A stretch of DNA of 64,000 nt from Pezicula radicicola. Taxonomy: Eukaryota > Ascomycota > Leotiomycetes > Helotiales > Dermateaceae. The notes beneath the pieces were generated by a model. It worked only from the letters and a program-made list of their open reading frames with translations, ran no database searches and was not told the DNA's origin. A program made the position numbers and the translations under genes. The stretch covers positions 128,682 through 192,681 of the forward strand of contig PDUO01000050.1 of the NCBI GenBank assembly GCA_003008705.1, written 5' to 3'. Below are positions 22,758-36,513 of the stretch, in pieces; position 1 is the stretch's first letter; each line of letters opens with the position of its first letter.

Positions 22758-24236
22758 AGGAGGTCGAATTGAGGATACCTACCTTACCTCTCCCCAGTCA
22801 AACTTGGGGGAATCTGAGGCAATAAAGAGGAGCCCGGGGGACTGCAAGGCTGCGTTTGCATTATTAATGCCAACAAGCATCTGCATTCTGTTCGTCGTAA
22901 TGGCAGTCGCCAATTTGCTGAATCTGGTGTCTTTGACTGTGGCATACCCGCCATCGCCGCTGAAATGGATACGTCGCCACTCTGGTCGCTTAGCGTGTAT
23001 ACCCTACTCGTCCTATCATCCCATCTCCACGGGTGCATTCGTCGAGGAAAAGATCAAGTTCAGCAGGATAGATAGAGAAAGGCAGCTGAAAAGAGAGACC
23101 ATGAAGACCTACTGCACCCAAGTCAATGAGGAGGCGAGGCTGAGTATCAAAAGTTTTGCAGCGCCTTGTCTCCGAAGTCGGGTATGGCTGATGAAAATTG
23201 GGTATCGGCGTGCCATCGCAGTGCAACGTGCCTGAAGTCGGAGAAGACTCACCCCACATGTACTGTTACTGTATCCTGTATCCTGTATCCTGTAGCACAA
23301 CCTTTTCAGTGACAGTTCCCTACAACTCCCGCATCTGCTTGAGAGACGCCATTTGAAGAAATTTTCACCCCCTCACAGCTGTCTGGGTAGGTGTACAGTA
23401 CAGTACGAAGTACAGTAGAAACATCTGCGCGGGGTGGAAAATGCAAGACAACGCAGGGATTGGCGGGACGAAGAGAGCTTCCCCTGTCCAGAGTCGCATT
23501 GGCGAATGAGCATGCAGCGATAAGAAGAGCCATCAGTGTAAACGGTGACACCGAGTTTTATCAAGCTTTGCGCCCCTCGTTGGGATTGACGAATGTTTTC
23601 TGCATTTCCATGTGCATATGTGCCCACCAAGAAGAAAAAAGCAGATGGGCCAGATGAGGCAGATGGATGAGACGGGGGGTGAAGATGCCAGGAGATGCAT
23701 GAGAAGAGCTCGCTTCACATTTCGATAACATAACACACACAGTTCTGCCCCACGTAGGACGAGGCTGACAACTGACAATGTGTACCTTTCGTGCCCTTCT
23801 GCAGCAAGGTCCGCTATCGGTGACGAAAAAGGCGTCACAGAAGATTTGGAGCTACTGAAGCTGTCTTTGCTCCTCAATCATACTACTACTACTACTTCTG
23901 GCCGCTGAATGGCTGGAATGTATTCGATTGCTCCTACTTTTGACACAGAAGAGCACAAGAACCAATCCCAGTACTGTAGAACGCCCTTTCACTCGGCCGC
24001 CTGAGGAACGACTGCTCCAGCCTTGGAGGGCCCGATGAGAGGTACTTAAGGAACCCCACCAACCTGTCCTCAACCATCCTTTTTCTTCTTCATACCACTT
24101 CCCATCTCTCCCTCTCCTCAACCACAAACCTTCTTCCATCATCACAGATTCTCTTCAATTGACTTCTTATTCCTTCACATACTCTTCTTCGTGATACCCA
24201 TTCCCCATTCTCTGACCCAAACAATCCACCGCAATC
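22758..24236. promoter_or_regulatory. Long upstream region of the glutamate dehydrogenase gene
   Basis: About 1.5 kb without a gene. The last 200 bp (24040-24236) form a pyrimidine-rich leader typical of highly expressed fungal genes. A CGATAA at 23723-23728 fits the GATA-factor (AreA/Nit2) consensus, which would make sense for a nitrogen gene. A 7-bp tandem repeat GTATCCT lies at 23271-23294. Binding is untested. Confidence 0.45.
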
Positions 24237-25896
<1,660 letters not shown>

Positions 25897-26919
25897 ATGT
25901 CTTTTTCTCCATCTTCTGGGTCATGGTCTTCAGCGGGCGTTCTTGCTTTTGAGCTTTGGCTTTGGTGATGAATACATGCATGCTATTTACGATAGAGGCG
26001 CGATGCCTTGGCTTTACTTAGGCTATTAGAGCTTGGGTGTCTTCTGTTCATATGGTGGTAGCTAAGGGTTGATACGATAAACGAAATGATACACAATGAT
26101 ATTACATCAAATAACTGCGTGGTTTCTGTGACGTTTATATACAAGGTGATTAGGGAGCCATGACTAGACTAGGGTCGTAAAACTTGACAGGCACCTTAGT
26201 CCTTCCTCTTATATTCTATTATAACTTAGGGTATAGGAAGGCACTATACAAACGAATCTATAAAATTTTAAATAACTTACTTCCTTTAGGTACGGACTTT
26301 TTCGAAATGGGATGTGCAACAAAACGGGCCCTAAGACGCAAGAGACGAAGAAAGTGGATTGGCTGAACTGAAGTGCTTGCAGAAGAGGGAAGTTAGATCG
26401 TGTCGCATGCAGTAAGCGAGCTTAAAAAATTTGAGGGGAGGCTGAATGCAGCTGCCACTATGCTGGACTAGTCGACTACATAAATAAGCGATACGCATTC
26501 CGCAATACGTACTACTGTATAACAGAAAAGAAGCATATCTAAACAAACATAAGATACATAGAACTGAAGCTTCAGTATAGTACAGAAATCCATAGATATC
26601 TAATTCGTACTGTACAGCTCTTGAAATTTACTACACATGACGTGAACCTCCTGTCCGTTCGACCGCACAAGAATTTAAAGTTATAGTAAGCGGGAGACTA
26701 GGAAGACACGGGAAGGGACTCCTCATTTGCGAGGTAAGGAGGAATAGAGTTTGATGTCAGATCAGAGGTCCAGAACGAATTAGACTTAATTACAAGGCAA
26801 GGCTGAGACTTAATTGCCGGCTCTCTCAGCAGCTTTGCCCCGAATAGCAACCTTAAAATTCGAAGATATACTCGTGATTTTAAATAATTGGTATCACGGA
26901 AGTAGGGCGTCTTGGCTTA
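25897..26919. other. Convergent 3' region between gdhA and amidase
   Basis: About 1 kb, no gene found. It should contain the 3' UTRs of both neighbours. Confidence 0.45.
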
Positions 26920-28662
26920 CTAAGAACTAAACTTCAAATCCTTCCAACAATTCTTCTGTTCCCAACTCGCCGCAACCTTGAGACAAGTCAAATCCTCAAA
27001 CTTCCGTCCAACGATCTGTAACCCAGTAGGTAACCAAACATTCTTATCATCCTGTGCTGTTACGAAACCAACTGGTAAACTTAATCCGGGATGTCCTGTA
27101 CTGTTGAAGGTTGCTGTGTTATAGGTTGCTCCGATTGTTCTACTTAACATCTTTAATGTACCGAGTGTTGGACCTGGATTTCCTTCTGGGCAGATCTTGA
27201 CGGGTGGGAAGATAATGGTTGGCGTTACGAGGACATCAACATCGCGAAGCGCACGGTCATATTCATCGTTTAATTTTCTTAGAAGATTCGTACAGCGAGC
27301 GTGAAGGGGTGCTCCGAATCTTTCTTGTAGGAAGAGGCCTCGAAGGTAGATATTTTGACCACCGGGACCGAGGGCATCAAAGGCTTCTTGAGATAGTTTT
27401 GAACCGACTTTTGTGGCTCGGTCGGGGAACAGGAGTTGTTTGCGACCAGAGGGATTGGCAAGGAGACCTTGGGTTGTTCCGGACATGGGAAGTGATACCA
27501 TCCATATCATGCCGCTTTCTTTGTGTAGTGGGATAGAGATACTTTTCACTTCTGCTCCGAGAGCTTTCATTTTCTCGATTGCGGAGTGGCAGGCTGTGGA
27601 TACGTTTGGGTCGGTCATAGGATCTTGGAAACCTTCCTCTAGGATACCGATTTTCATTCCTTTGAGAGGCAGTTCTGGAATGGCAAGGTGCTTCTCGATC
27701 TCTTGGCCGAACTTGATGGAGCCTTGTGCATAGTTGTAGGGTTGGCGGTCGTCAATTCCATCTGACCCTGCGATGACTTCGAGAAGCGTGGCGCAATCTT
27801 GAACGGTGCGGGCCATTGGTCCTGCGTGGTCGATTGTGGCTTCGAGGGATATACAGCCGGTATAAGGTACAAGTCCCCATGTTGGCTTTAGACCTACAAG
27901 ACCGCAATTGGCGGATGGTAGACGGATTGAACCACCTTGGTCTGCACCAATACCCATATCTACTGAACCTGTTGCCACAAGACGACCTGTACCGCTGCTT
28001 GATCCTCCAGTGCTATAGCCATCTGCGTATGGATTATGTACAGGACCAGTGACAGACGTATCACTGGTTGAACAGCATTAGTTTCGAACTTCCGTTCGCG
28101 ACTTCGAACATGCATACCTTACAGCCCCAAAGCAGTTATTCTCACATGCAGCCTTTCCAGTTATTATACCACCAGCATCTAATATCCTCGTTACAAGCGT
28201 AGCATCAACATTTGGTATCCAATCTACAGCACCAGTTCCATTTGTACACTGCACGCCAGCAATAGCAATATTATCCTTCACAGCAAGTGTAATGCCCCTT
28301 AGCTCATCACTCTTAGGCTTTGTACTCTTCACGGTTGCTTTCCACGCCCACCCTCCTTTATCAGTTGCTTCAGGTCCTTCAGGACGATGGATATCGGTTC
28401 GTGGGTAGAGATCCATATCGACTTTGGGAAAGTAGTCGGGTATATCGAGGATTTCTTTAGCGCAGTGGTTTAGGCCAGCTAGGAGGACACCCCAGTCGGC
28501 GAGGTTTTCTGAAGGTATGGTGAGGCCTGCTTTAGCTGCGAGGGCGATTACTTCGTCATTGGAGATAAGGGAGTCATTTCTGGGATATTGTTAGTTCGCA
28601 CGGCTGAGAGCAGAGGAGCATGGAAGGACTTACTGTGCTGCTCCGAGGACGCTGACTGACAT
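26920..28662 (-). CDS. Amidase (amidase-signature family)
   Basis: CDS join of 28662-28634, 28579-28118 and 28063-26920; 544 aa. Amidase-signature serine hydrolase, cleaving amides to acid plus ammonia; substrate unknown. The Ser-cisSer-Lys triad is visible: K111 in LAVKDNIAIAG, the cis-Ser near S186 in GYSTGGSSSGTG, and nucleophile S209 in GIGADQGGSIRLP. The C-terminal blocks DVDVLVTPTI, STGHPGLSLPVGF and GLQIVGRKFED are normal. The first exon is only 29 nt (MSVSVLGAAQ); it is supported by a GTAAGT donor and continuous sense into NDSLISNDEVIALA. The donor of intron 2 was set at GTATGC because it restores the conserved AVSDTSVTGPVHNPYA. No signal peptide, so probably cytosolic. Intact, convergent with gdhA. 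Confidence 0.9.
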
Positions 28663-29928
28663 GATGAAAGACGGCAATTGCACAGCAGGAAATATAAACC
28701 AGGAGAGGACGGTAACGCACGAATAGAAAGAATACAGTAACCTACATCATAGTGGGAGACTCTGTCTGCATCTTTATACACCCCACCATTCATACCTACT
28801 CTCTTATCGCCGTTCATATCGTGGGCAACGCGACGTCTGCGCCGCAGCAGCGTGACGGTATTCCGAAATGATGATCCATGGTATACCTTACCAATGAAGA
28901 GAGGTGTTGTAGATTCCGACGCAATACAAGATCCCGGAGGATGGAGATGGGAGGTAGAAGCATGGTATTGTTGTTTTTGTGATGTTTGTTTAAACTTCGT
29001 GATCCGATTCGATCACAGGAAGGCTCGCGTAATACTCCTATTTATTTCCAGGTTTATCAGATGCTATAGGCACGTGATATATCGAAGTCACCAGTTCTGA
29101 TTTCAGTCGTAAGTGTAGCATTACTGAATGAATTAGGCAGACTTAGAATTCCTAAAGGTGTGCTGCATTTGTGATGAAAATACCTTTCTATTCTCGTCAG
29201 TGCTGTCAACTAGTATCACGTGCGCTACTTATCCTTAATCTTTTTGTATTATATGACAGTGTTGGCAACATATGAAAGACTTGACTTTTCATAAACCTCT
29301 AATTTTGCTGAATACTTAAGTCAGGTGAGTGGCTTTGCCTAAGCTCATGAATCGTGCTGGCGAGTTCATGATTCGCTCAATTTGTGGACTCGTTGCTGAA
29401 CTTGATTTAAATAATTCATTTAACTTGGTGAAGTTCGTTAGTATTGGGCAACTTAGGTGGTTAATACGGGGTGACTCCATTAGCTTGGATAACTCAGTTA
29501 ATTTTTGTAATCCAGCACTATTAGGCGAGGCAAAAGGGGTTCATGAAATTAAGCGACTCAAGGACTCGTTGGTAGAGTATCCAGGTCACTTTAAATAAAC
29601 TTGCAAAGCTATATGCAGATATCTACTTCAGGTAGTCAACCATCGAAGCCCACGTTTCTCCTTATTTTAATTTAATTGAGTCTTTCCAAATCCAAGCTAC
29701 TTAGAGTTTAAAAGTCTTATTACTACACAAAGATATTCTCGAAGCTTTCCGAACGATCCGACAAGAAAAATGGGATGAACACGGAGTAACAAAAAGTTTA
29801 AGTTGGATGTTAAAACTGACTCCCGCTTCTTCCGTCAGGTACTGTACCTTTTCTTACCTAAAACCTCGGCAGTCGGTAACAATATTGTAATGTTCTCGCT
29901 CTTTCCCCTTCCTACTTTGGGTTTCGTA
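28663..29928. other. Gene-free AT-rich region
   Basis: The left end is the amidase promoter. Between about 29300 and 29600 the sequence is open but low in information, rich in repeated short words around CTCG/ACTT; I read it as degenerate repeat DNA, not a gene. Confidence 0.4.
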
Positions 29929-30106
29929 TCCCGAATCATGAATATTAGCCAACGCTTAGGCTATAGGGACGTGCAATAAGGTATCGATCAACTAGAGTAG
30001 TTTTAGCTAATAAACTCCTTGTATTTGCCTCTAAGACGCGTTAAGCGATTGTAGGCGAGCAGAGTGTTAAATCCCTGCCTAAATAGCTAATATTCATGAT
30101 TCGGAA
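29929..30106. mobile_element. MITE, TCCCGAAT-ended family, copy A
   Basis: 178 bp. Ends TCCCGAATCATGAATATTAG and, on the other strand, TTCCGAATCATGAATATTAG form terminal inverted repeats of about 22 bp, flanked by TA on both sides (29927-29928, 30107-30108). TA target duplication points to the Tc1/mariner superfamily. The inner sequence matches copy B in reverse orientation and the two ends of copy C. No coding capacity. Confidence 0.85.
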
Positions 30107-30776
30107 TACTATACTATACGTAAGTAACGTCTAGATTTTCCCTTATCTCAACAATGAAATTTTTAATTGCTCTCAGTCGCAAAGTTCTCAGAAGCCTGCT
30201 GTATTGTTGCACAGCACGTAAAAACGACCGTCTTCTGCAAGGTTGTAGAGTTAGGGGTTGCTGTCCTTGTCATAAGGCCTTTTAAATTACTCGTTTGGCA
30301 TTTGGCTTACAACTCACGATTAAGCGACAACCAAGAATCAATTAAAGTATCCAAAGCCCGTATTTTCATAACCACGCTACCAATTTATTTTCAAGTCCCC
30401 CAGAGAGAAAACTATCGCATGGGTATGACGAAAAGTAACATGATTTGCTAAGGTGTACTGCAATGTGACCTAAGTTTCCTTTCAAAAAAGCTAAAGGCAG
30501 CTAAATAAGAGTATGGGGAATTAAATGAGGAGATGATTTGCTTTTCTACACTTAAATAAGAACAGTGGAGTTTACAAAAATGAGATGATATGTTCTGCCA
30601 AGTGAAGTATGTTGTCTGCTCCACACTTTTACAATCCAAAACAATGACTATATATACAGCCATCGAAGGCCACAAAATCAGGTATATACAACCCCACTTC
30701 AAGCATCTCAATTATCACATTATTCATCTAAAACCGCCCCCATATCCAAATAAGTAATTCCAAAAAACTCATCATC
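30107..30776. other. Upstream region of the secreted cysteine protein gene
   Basis: 670 bp with no gene. The right end contains the TATA box and leader of the next gene. Confidence 0.4.
30649..30656 (+). promoter_or_regulatory. TATA box of the small secreted protein gene
   Basis: TATATATA, about 120 bp before the ATG at 30777. Position is typical for a regulated fungal gene. Confidence 0.5.
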
Positions 30777-31409
30777 ATGAAGCTCATCTACAAACTTCTC
30801 CCCCTCTTTCACCTCGCCAACTCAGCAGCCATCCAACCTGTACTCCTCCCACGCGACCTCTCATTCTCACTCGCCGACAGTGTCCTCCAAAGCGCAGCCA
30901 ACGCCGCGTTCAGCGAATCTGAAGTAGTTTTCCCAGCAGGAACTATCGTCGGACGCCAAGAAGTCGTTACGCCCGATTATCTATACACAGTCATGTGTGT
31001 GGATGCAGGATTCCGAGGAGATTGTGTGGTTTTTGGAGCAGCACCAGGAAAATGTGGTATGTTTACTGTCAAATCGAGCATAATTAATCGCTTACTGGTA
31101 TCCAACAAATAGTCAACTTCTTCGATTTCGATACGAACGTTACTCTTTCTGCTACCTATGACAATGCTGTCAGTTCCCTTAGTACTAATACTGGTGGGGT
31201 CTGTCAATTCTACAAGTAAGTGATCACGACTTTTACGGGGAGAAAGGAATTAAAAGTTTGAACTAATGTACTGGGGTGCTAGAAATGCAACATGTAATTC
31301 TCTTGGTGATGATCCTGGGGTTACGGCTAGTTACTTGTATAACCTAGGTGTTGCTACGAGTGAGTATAGTGCGGATTACGATGATCAGATTACGAGCTGG
31401 AGATGTTGA
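30777..31409 (+). CDS. Small secreted cysteine protein, beta/gamma-crystallin-like
   Basis: CDS join of 30777-31056, 31113-31215 and 31283-31409; 169 aa. Signal peptide about 1-18 (MKLIYKLLPLFHLANSAA), a pro-region to roughly residue 65, then a domain with six cysteines (MCVDAGFRGDC, GKCVNF, GVCQFY, NATC, final WRC). The spacing CVDAxFxGDCxxF...GxCVNF...VSSL...G..C.FY resembles the secreted crystallin-like proteins common in plant-associated fungi; this is pattern recognition, not a search result. All three junctions preserve frame and land next to cysteine blocks. Size, secretion and cysteine content fit an effector candidate; no host target can be inferred. Confidence 0.75.
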
Positions 31410-32624
31410 ATTTTGGAGAGGAAGGTAGAAGACGAAGGTGAGATTATAAGTAGAAATAATGCTTTTCTGGAGATGACGGGCGTATTACTGAGATGGTGGG
31501 GATGGAGGTGGGTGGGGAGATGTTGACTTTTGCTTTAGGTGGATTTTTAGAGAGGATTGTTGTTGTAAACGTGGCTTCTACTATTCTTCTCTTCCGTGAC
31601 TCATCTTTAGATGAGTCATAACAGTTTGTAAGGTTTTCTTGTTAGGCTTGTTTTAGTCTAGAAGATCATTTCAATTTTCAAACCACGATTTATAACGGGA
31701 AATCTCCTTAAACGCAACACAATTGATTCTTTTACTAAATCAACAATAGAAAAGTATATATTAACACGAGAGGAGTTTTGTAAATTATATCCAGAACACG
31801 AGAAATTAAAGCATCTAGATATCTGCTTAACTGTAATGTTTCTACTAAGGTCGCACTTACAATGCCTTGATCTAAAGTGAGTTGTGCCGAACAGCGTTTT
31901 AAATTGCTTAACTTGGGAATCTTTGAACCATATAGCCCTGATGATTAACAATATATAGAGCTTAGCAACTTGAATATGAAGATAATGTGTCCGGAAACTT
32001 CATTGATTTAGGCACCTAGGTAGGTAACTTATTTAATTTAACCGAGGCATTCTTCCTCCCTATGGTCTATTAGGATAGACTATCTAATGCAAAACAACCT
32101 AATAAGAGAAATGAGAAACATAAGCCTAAATATAGTGGAGGTTAAAAGATATAAGTCAAGATTTAAGCGACATATATAAAAAGGGGGAATGCTCGCTAAA
32201 GCCACCAGCTAAAACTTTCTCTAGGTAAAAACGTTTCACCTACTCAGACCCATATGTTCCAAAATCCTAAGATGTTAATAACGATTGAGCTAGTAGGTTA
32301 TCTCATAAGCATATCATGCTATATAAGAGAAATTTACAGTCGTTTTCGACCTTCTATTAATATTAGAGCTCGAGTATTATCACTGCTGCGTAGCTATGGC
32401 TTAATGTCGAAAGTCCAAAGGGTTTAGTTATTTACTTGTTTTAATTATCTCACTTGATTTTACTCACTCACTCACTCAATCTGAATAACTCGCTTGTGTA
32501 GACAACTCATTTAACATTTAGATGACTTAACATTGCTCCCAACTCAACCACATTCCAAAACTACCTCGAAACCCCAAAAGAAGTCTCCTTCTGTACTCTC
32601 CAACTCAAACTTTCTAGGTATGCC
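31410..32624. other. Gene-free AT-rich region
   Basis: About 1.2 kb with no supported gene. ACTC tandem repeats occur near 32460-32480. The region is strongly AT-rich and may be old repeat DNA. Confidence 0.4.
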
Positions 32625-35377
32625 TCAGTCTTCAACCTCAAACCTCCGATTAACATTCCGCTGCACCAAAGTGCTACTCGGAGCAACAGCAAGCTCCTTC
32701 TCATCAACTGCCGTCCTCGAAGCTGAATGGAGCCTTTCCTTCCTATCCCGCCACTGATCGTAAAGATCACAACTCTTGTCCCAAACTTCCTCCGGGGAAA
32801 AGCCACAAGTTTCAAGAGCTGTGCACCAGTCGTCATAGAAACGTTTTTCGTCTGCAAGATGTGCTGGCATATTGCCATAGTTATCGATTGCGTATAAGTC
32901 GGCTCCAGCTCGGATGAGAAGGACTAGTTTTCCAACAAGTAGGGGATGCGTCATAGGCCTTTCCCTCGAGATTTTTAATTGAGTCATGATTTGCTCTACT
33001 TCACTGTCGGATATCACCTCGAACTTATGGTAGTACAAGCACGCGCGCAAGGCGGTTACGCCTTTCCGGTTAGCCAAATTGACGTGTGCTCCACAACTTA
33101 TAAGGGTATGCATTTCCACTAGCGATTCGAAGTCATCATAGTTGACACTCCACATAAGTAGAGTCATGTCGTTTGCCGACAGGTAGTCAAGGTTTATCTC
33201 TCCACGTTTTGCGAGGAACGAAACCCAGGTTTGGAGTATGACACTATGAGTAAATGATAGATCTGCATTTTTGTCAACAAAAGATCCAAAAACCCAAGGG
33301 TTTTTAATATAGGAATCTTCGAAATTTTCATAACTGTCAAAAGTTTCTCGTATATCCACCCCTCCACTCTCAAGTAGAAGATAGACACTTTCATAATAAT
33401 CTGACACATATTTCGCTTCAGGAGATGTGCCTAACTTCATTAGTTCTTTCAACATACGGCTGTTGAAATCATCTATCGGAGTTCTACCGAAACTAGAAGA
33501 GTCTTAGCAAATGACGGGAAAAGAACCCCTATTGAATTACATGAGTAAGAAAAGATACAAATATGCTCTTTGGATAACTATACTCGGATGACCAAAACCA
33601 GATATACACGTACCTATCTCGAGTTTGGGGGTCAGAGCCTTGGCTAAGCAGATATTGCATCATCTCGATTGAGGCGATGTTTATCATGGCATACTACTAT
33701 CACAATGAATCAAGTAACTTCCGCTTGGAAAGAAGCAACCATACATGTAAGGTTGTATAACCCAACTCATCTCTGTCTGTTGGCCTCGCCTTTCCTTCCC
33801 GAAAGAGTTTACAAAGCGCTTCAAAGTCATCTGAGACGACACAATCCATGACTCCACCAGGGTCGTCACGCCAGAAAGGGACTATTCTATAAACCATGAT
33901 CATGGGAGATAGATGGTAAAAGCCTCGAATAGGTCGATTTGTAAACTTTGTTGAGAAGCCTGGTAGCCAAGACTGCAGGTTTGTCAGTTTATAAAGGCTC
34001 AAAATAACTGACAACGAATCAATTTATATACAAATTTCAGTGTTTTCAGTGTAAACTTGAATATCTTTTGTTGTATCCGTTGCGTCGCTGCCGCGTGACT
34101 CAATCTATGTAACTCACATAAATTCAGTCACTACTCACTTGACTTAAGCAACTTGATCTATTCTTACGCAACTGTACGAAAGGTACTTTGCACCCTGTAG
34201 AACATCTGTTTGATAAACTATTATACTCACTGAATGCGTGGCGGGAAGAAATTGAACCTCTAAATTGAATGTGCTAGAATTAGTTCCAGGAACTGCGTGT
34301 GTCTCGAGGTGAACAATCATTGTTCCGATGCGCCATTTAAAGTTCCATTTTTTAGAACACAAACGAGTGAGTCGCTGTGACATAACAAGACTCTTGTGGT
34401 TCAGGTTGGAAAGTGCCAAATTGTGTGCTGGACGATTGCTGTTACTCCATAAGGGAGAGACCGGGCATGTCTTTTCGTCATCTATGTCAGCTTCACTGCT
34501 TGGTTGTAATATATCATGGGGTAATTGGTTAGTCATAAGATCAATGGCATCCAGAACCTGCTTTGTTGATGGTTCCGCTCGAAACCTCTTCCTATTTTCT
34601 GCATTCTCGAGCTGTTCCGAAATGGCATCTTGAAGCATCCTGCGTACTTCTGTACGAAAGATATTCTCCAATAAGTTCGGCACAGTGTTCTCGATCGTGG
34701 TGCTCAGTTGAGCTGTGCAGGTCGATATGTTAAAACTCTCAAAACGTGTGTTCATGCCTTCAAGTGTGTCTGAAAGTAACCTCTGATTTGCGAGCAGAGC
34801 TGGTAGCGGGTTCAACTGCGACTTGACATCTAGCATTTGATTTGAGAGCGAGGAAATATTTGATTCGATGGAGGTCAGATTGTCCAAGGCAGTATTCATT
34901 AGCGGTCTGTGTCAAAAGTTAGCAGAGCAATAATCACTAAAAGATGCTTCCTCTGTTATTCGCATACCTCATTTGCAGTCCCAAATGAACAGTCAGGATC
35001 TGAAGTTGTGGTACGATGTCTGCATGAAGCTCAACAAGATCTTTCTTCGTACTCAGTGCCCACTGTAATTGCCGTGGCGCACTGATTACCCTCGATGTGC
35101 CGCTTGCAAGCTTCCCCAGACGTTTCTCATATTTTCGGTTCGCCTTCTCTGAGAATGTCTTCAAAGGAGTTGAGCATTCCTCTGCCATCTGCCGAAGTTT
35201 ATCATCGCCAGAGTCGTGTGCTTGTTGTAGGACTGCAAGAATCCATTTGAGCCATGCCGCATGCTGCCTGAAATCTTCAGCCGCACCACCAGAATGTTGT
35301 AGAGCATTGTAACAATTGATAATGAGACCGATGCCTGCGATGAAGTCGCCGATACCAACACCGAATGGGACCGGCAT
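32625..35377 (-). CDS. Ankyrin-type protein with STAND/SesA-like N-terminal domain
   Basis: CDS join of 35377-34968, 34906-34231, 33972-33745, 33693-33614 and 33492-32625; 753 aa, all phases close. The N-terminus (MPVPFGVGIGDFIAGIGLII and on to about 137) resembles the helical N-terminal domains (SesA/fungal_N type) of fungal STAND proteins. A coiled-coil stretch (about 138-230) and a middle domain follow (KWRIGTMIVHLETHA to PMIMVYRIVPFW), then degenerate ankyrin repeats from about residue 425: DELGYTTLHYAM, NDMTLLMWSVNYDD, KGVTALRACLYYHKFE, NYGNMPAHLADEKRFYDDWC. No P-loop or NACHT is visible, so it is not a full NLR. Such proteins are thought to serve in signalling or incompatibility; the role here is unknown. 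Intron 2 is unusually long (258 nt), and may hide sequence I could not place. Confidence 0.75.
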
Positions 35378-36513
35378 CGCGTTGATGGTATGTTCCCAGG
35401 ACGGCTCGCGGCTTGATGAAGTGGTTGAATAGTTTGAAATGGGAGACTGGTCATGGAGAATTCTGACGTACAGTGCAGGTGAAAGCCTTGCGACCAGCTG
35501 GGTTACCTACAGGGTGCTTCATTGGCACAGCCTTGCAGAATGAGGTTGCATCTGGTGGAGGCTGTGTTGAACATCCTCAGAATCTGGCAGACTAATTACT
35601 GTCGAATCTCAGAGCAATCCCACCATCTCATAGTCACGTTTCAGTAGTAGAATTTTCGTCGCCTATTTATTGCTAAATTACACAATTTTTCGCTATGATT
35701 GGGTTTGATATGTCGGATCTTTTAATATGGTATATATCTGTACGTAGCATCATCCAAACAATAACTGTGACACCAGCGAAGAAATAGTTGTTTTTGATTT
35801 TTACAAATGTCCTAGTATAAAAAATAAACTCTTGTAAGTCCCCATGTAGTTTACGTTCTCCCCTATTATTATCGCTTCGCCTCGAGATATTGGTCACATG
35901 ACTGTAAGTCATCAAATTCGATTTGAGCTTCTAAGTTATTGAGTTTACTCGTAACATTTATAATCATGGCAGATAGTGGCTACAGCGCCAATGAGCTAAA
36001 TGTAGAGACAGGTGCTTTGTCTTATGATTAGAGTATATAACGTGACCAGCTACATGACTATTGAGTCAACATTAACTCACTTAAGGAAGTTAAGGTCTTG
36101 TCGCCATCTAAAACCATATTCCAATACAAAGGGAAGACGTCAGAAGTTAAAAAACGGTAATATCTTTTGACGATCTTGTTCTAGGTCACTAACGTTAGGT
36201 TTTTCTTTTTGGATAAACCAGCAACTTACAACTTCCTGACTACTTTCTACCAATAAATGCAACACCTAGTGCTCTTACTAGTAATAATTTATATTAGCAG
36301 TCTATTTTTCAGCGCTAAAAGCCTAAAATAGTAACAAGGTCCCTATAAGATTGGAAATTGCAACGCAACCAAGTCCCCGACCCTCGTCTGTGAAAGACGG
36401 ATATTGCTCTAACCAAACTCCAATAACCCAATTTTCGCCACCTGAGACTAAAGTCCTCAGATAAATGCTCGTTATTATAAAGTAACAGATGAGTCATTAG
36501 GATCAAAAGAACC
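35378..36513. other. Gene-free region
   Basis: The left end is the promoter of the ankyrin gene. The rest is AT-rich and shows no coding features. Confidence 0.4.

Noticed and set aside
22758..23900. Several open frames between the aldo-keto reductase and gdhA
   Set aside because: Overlapping frames on both strands of similar length, none with domains; consistent with a GC-balanced promoter region.
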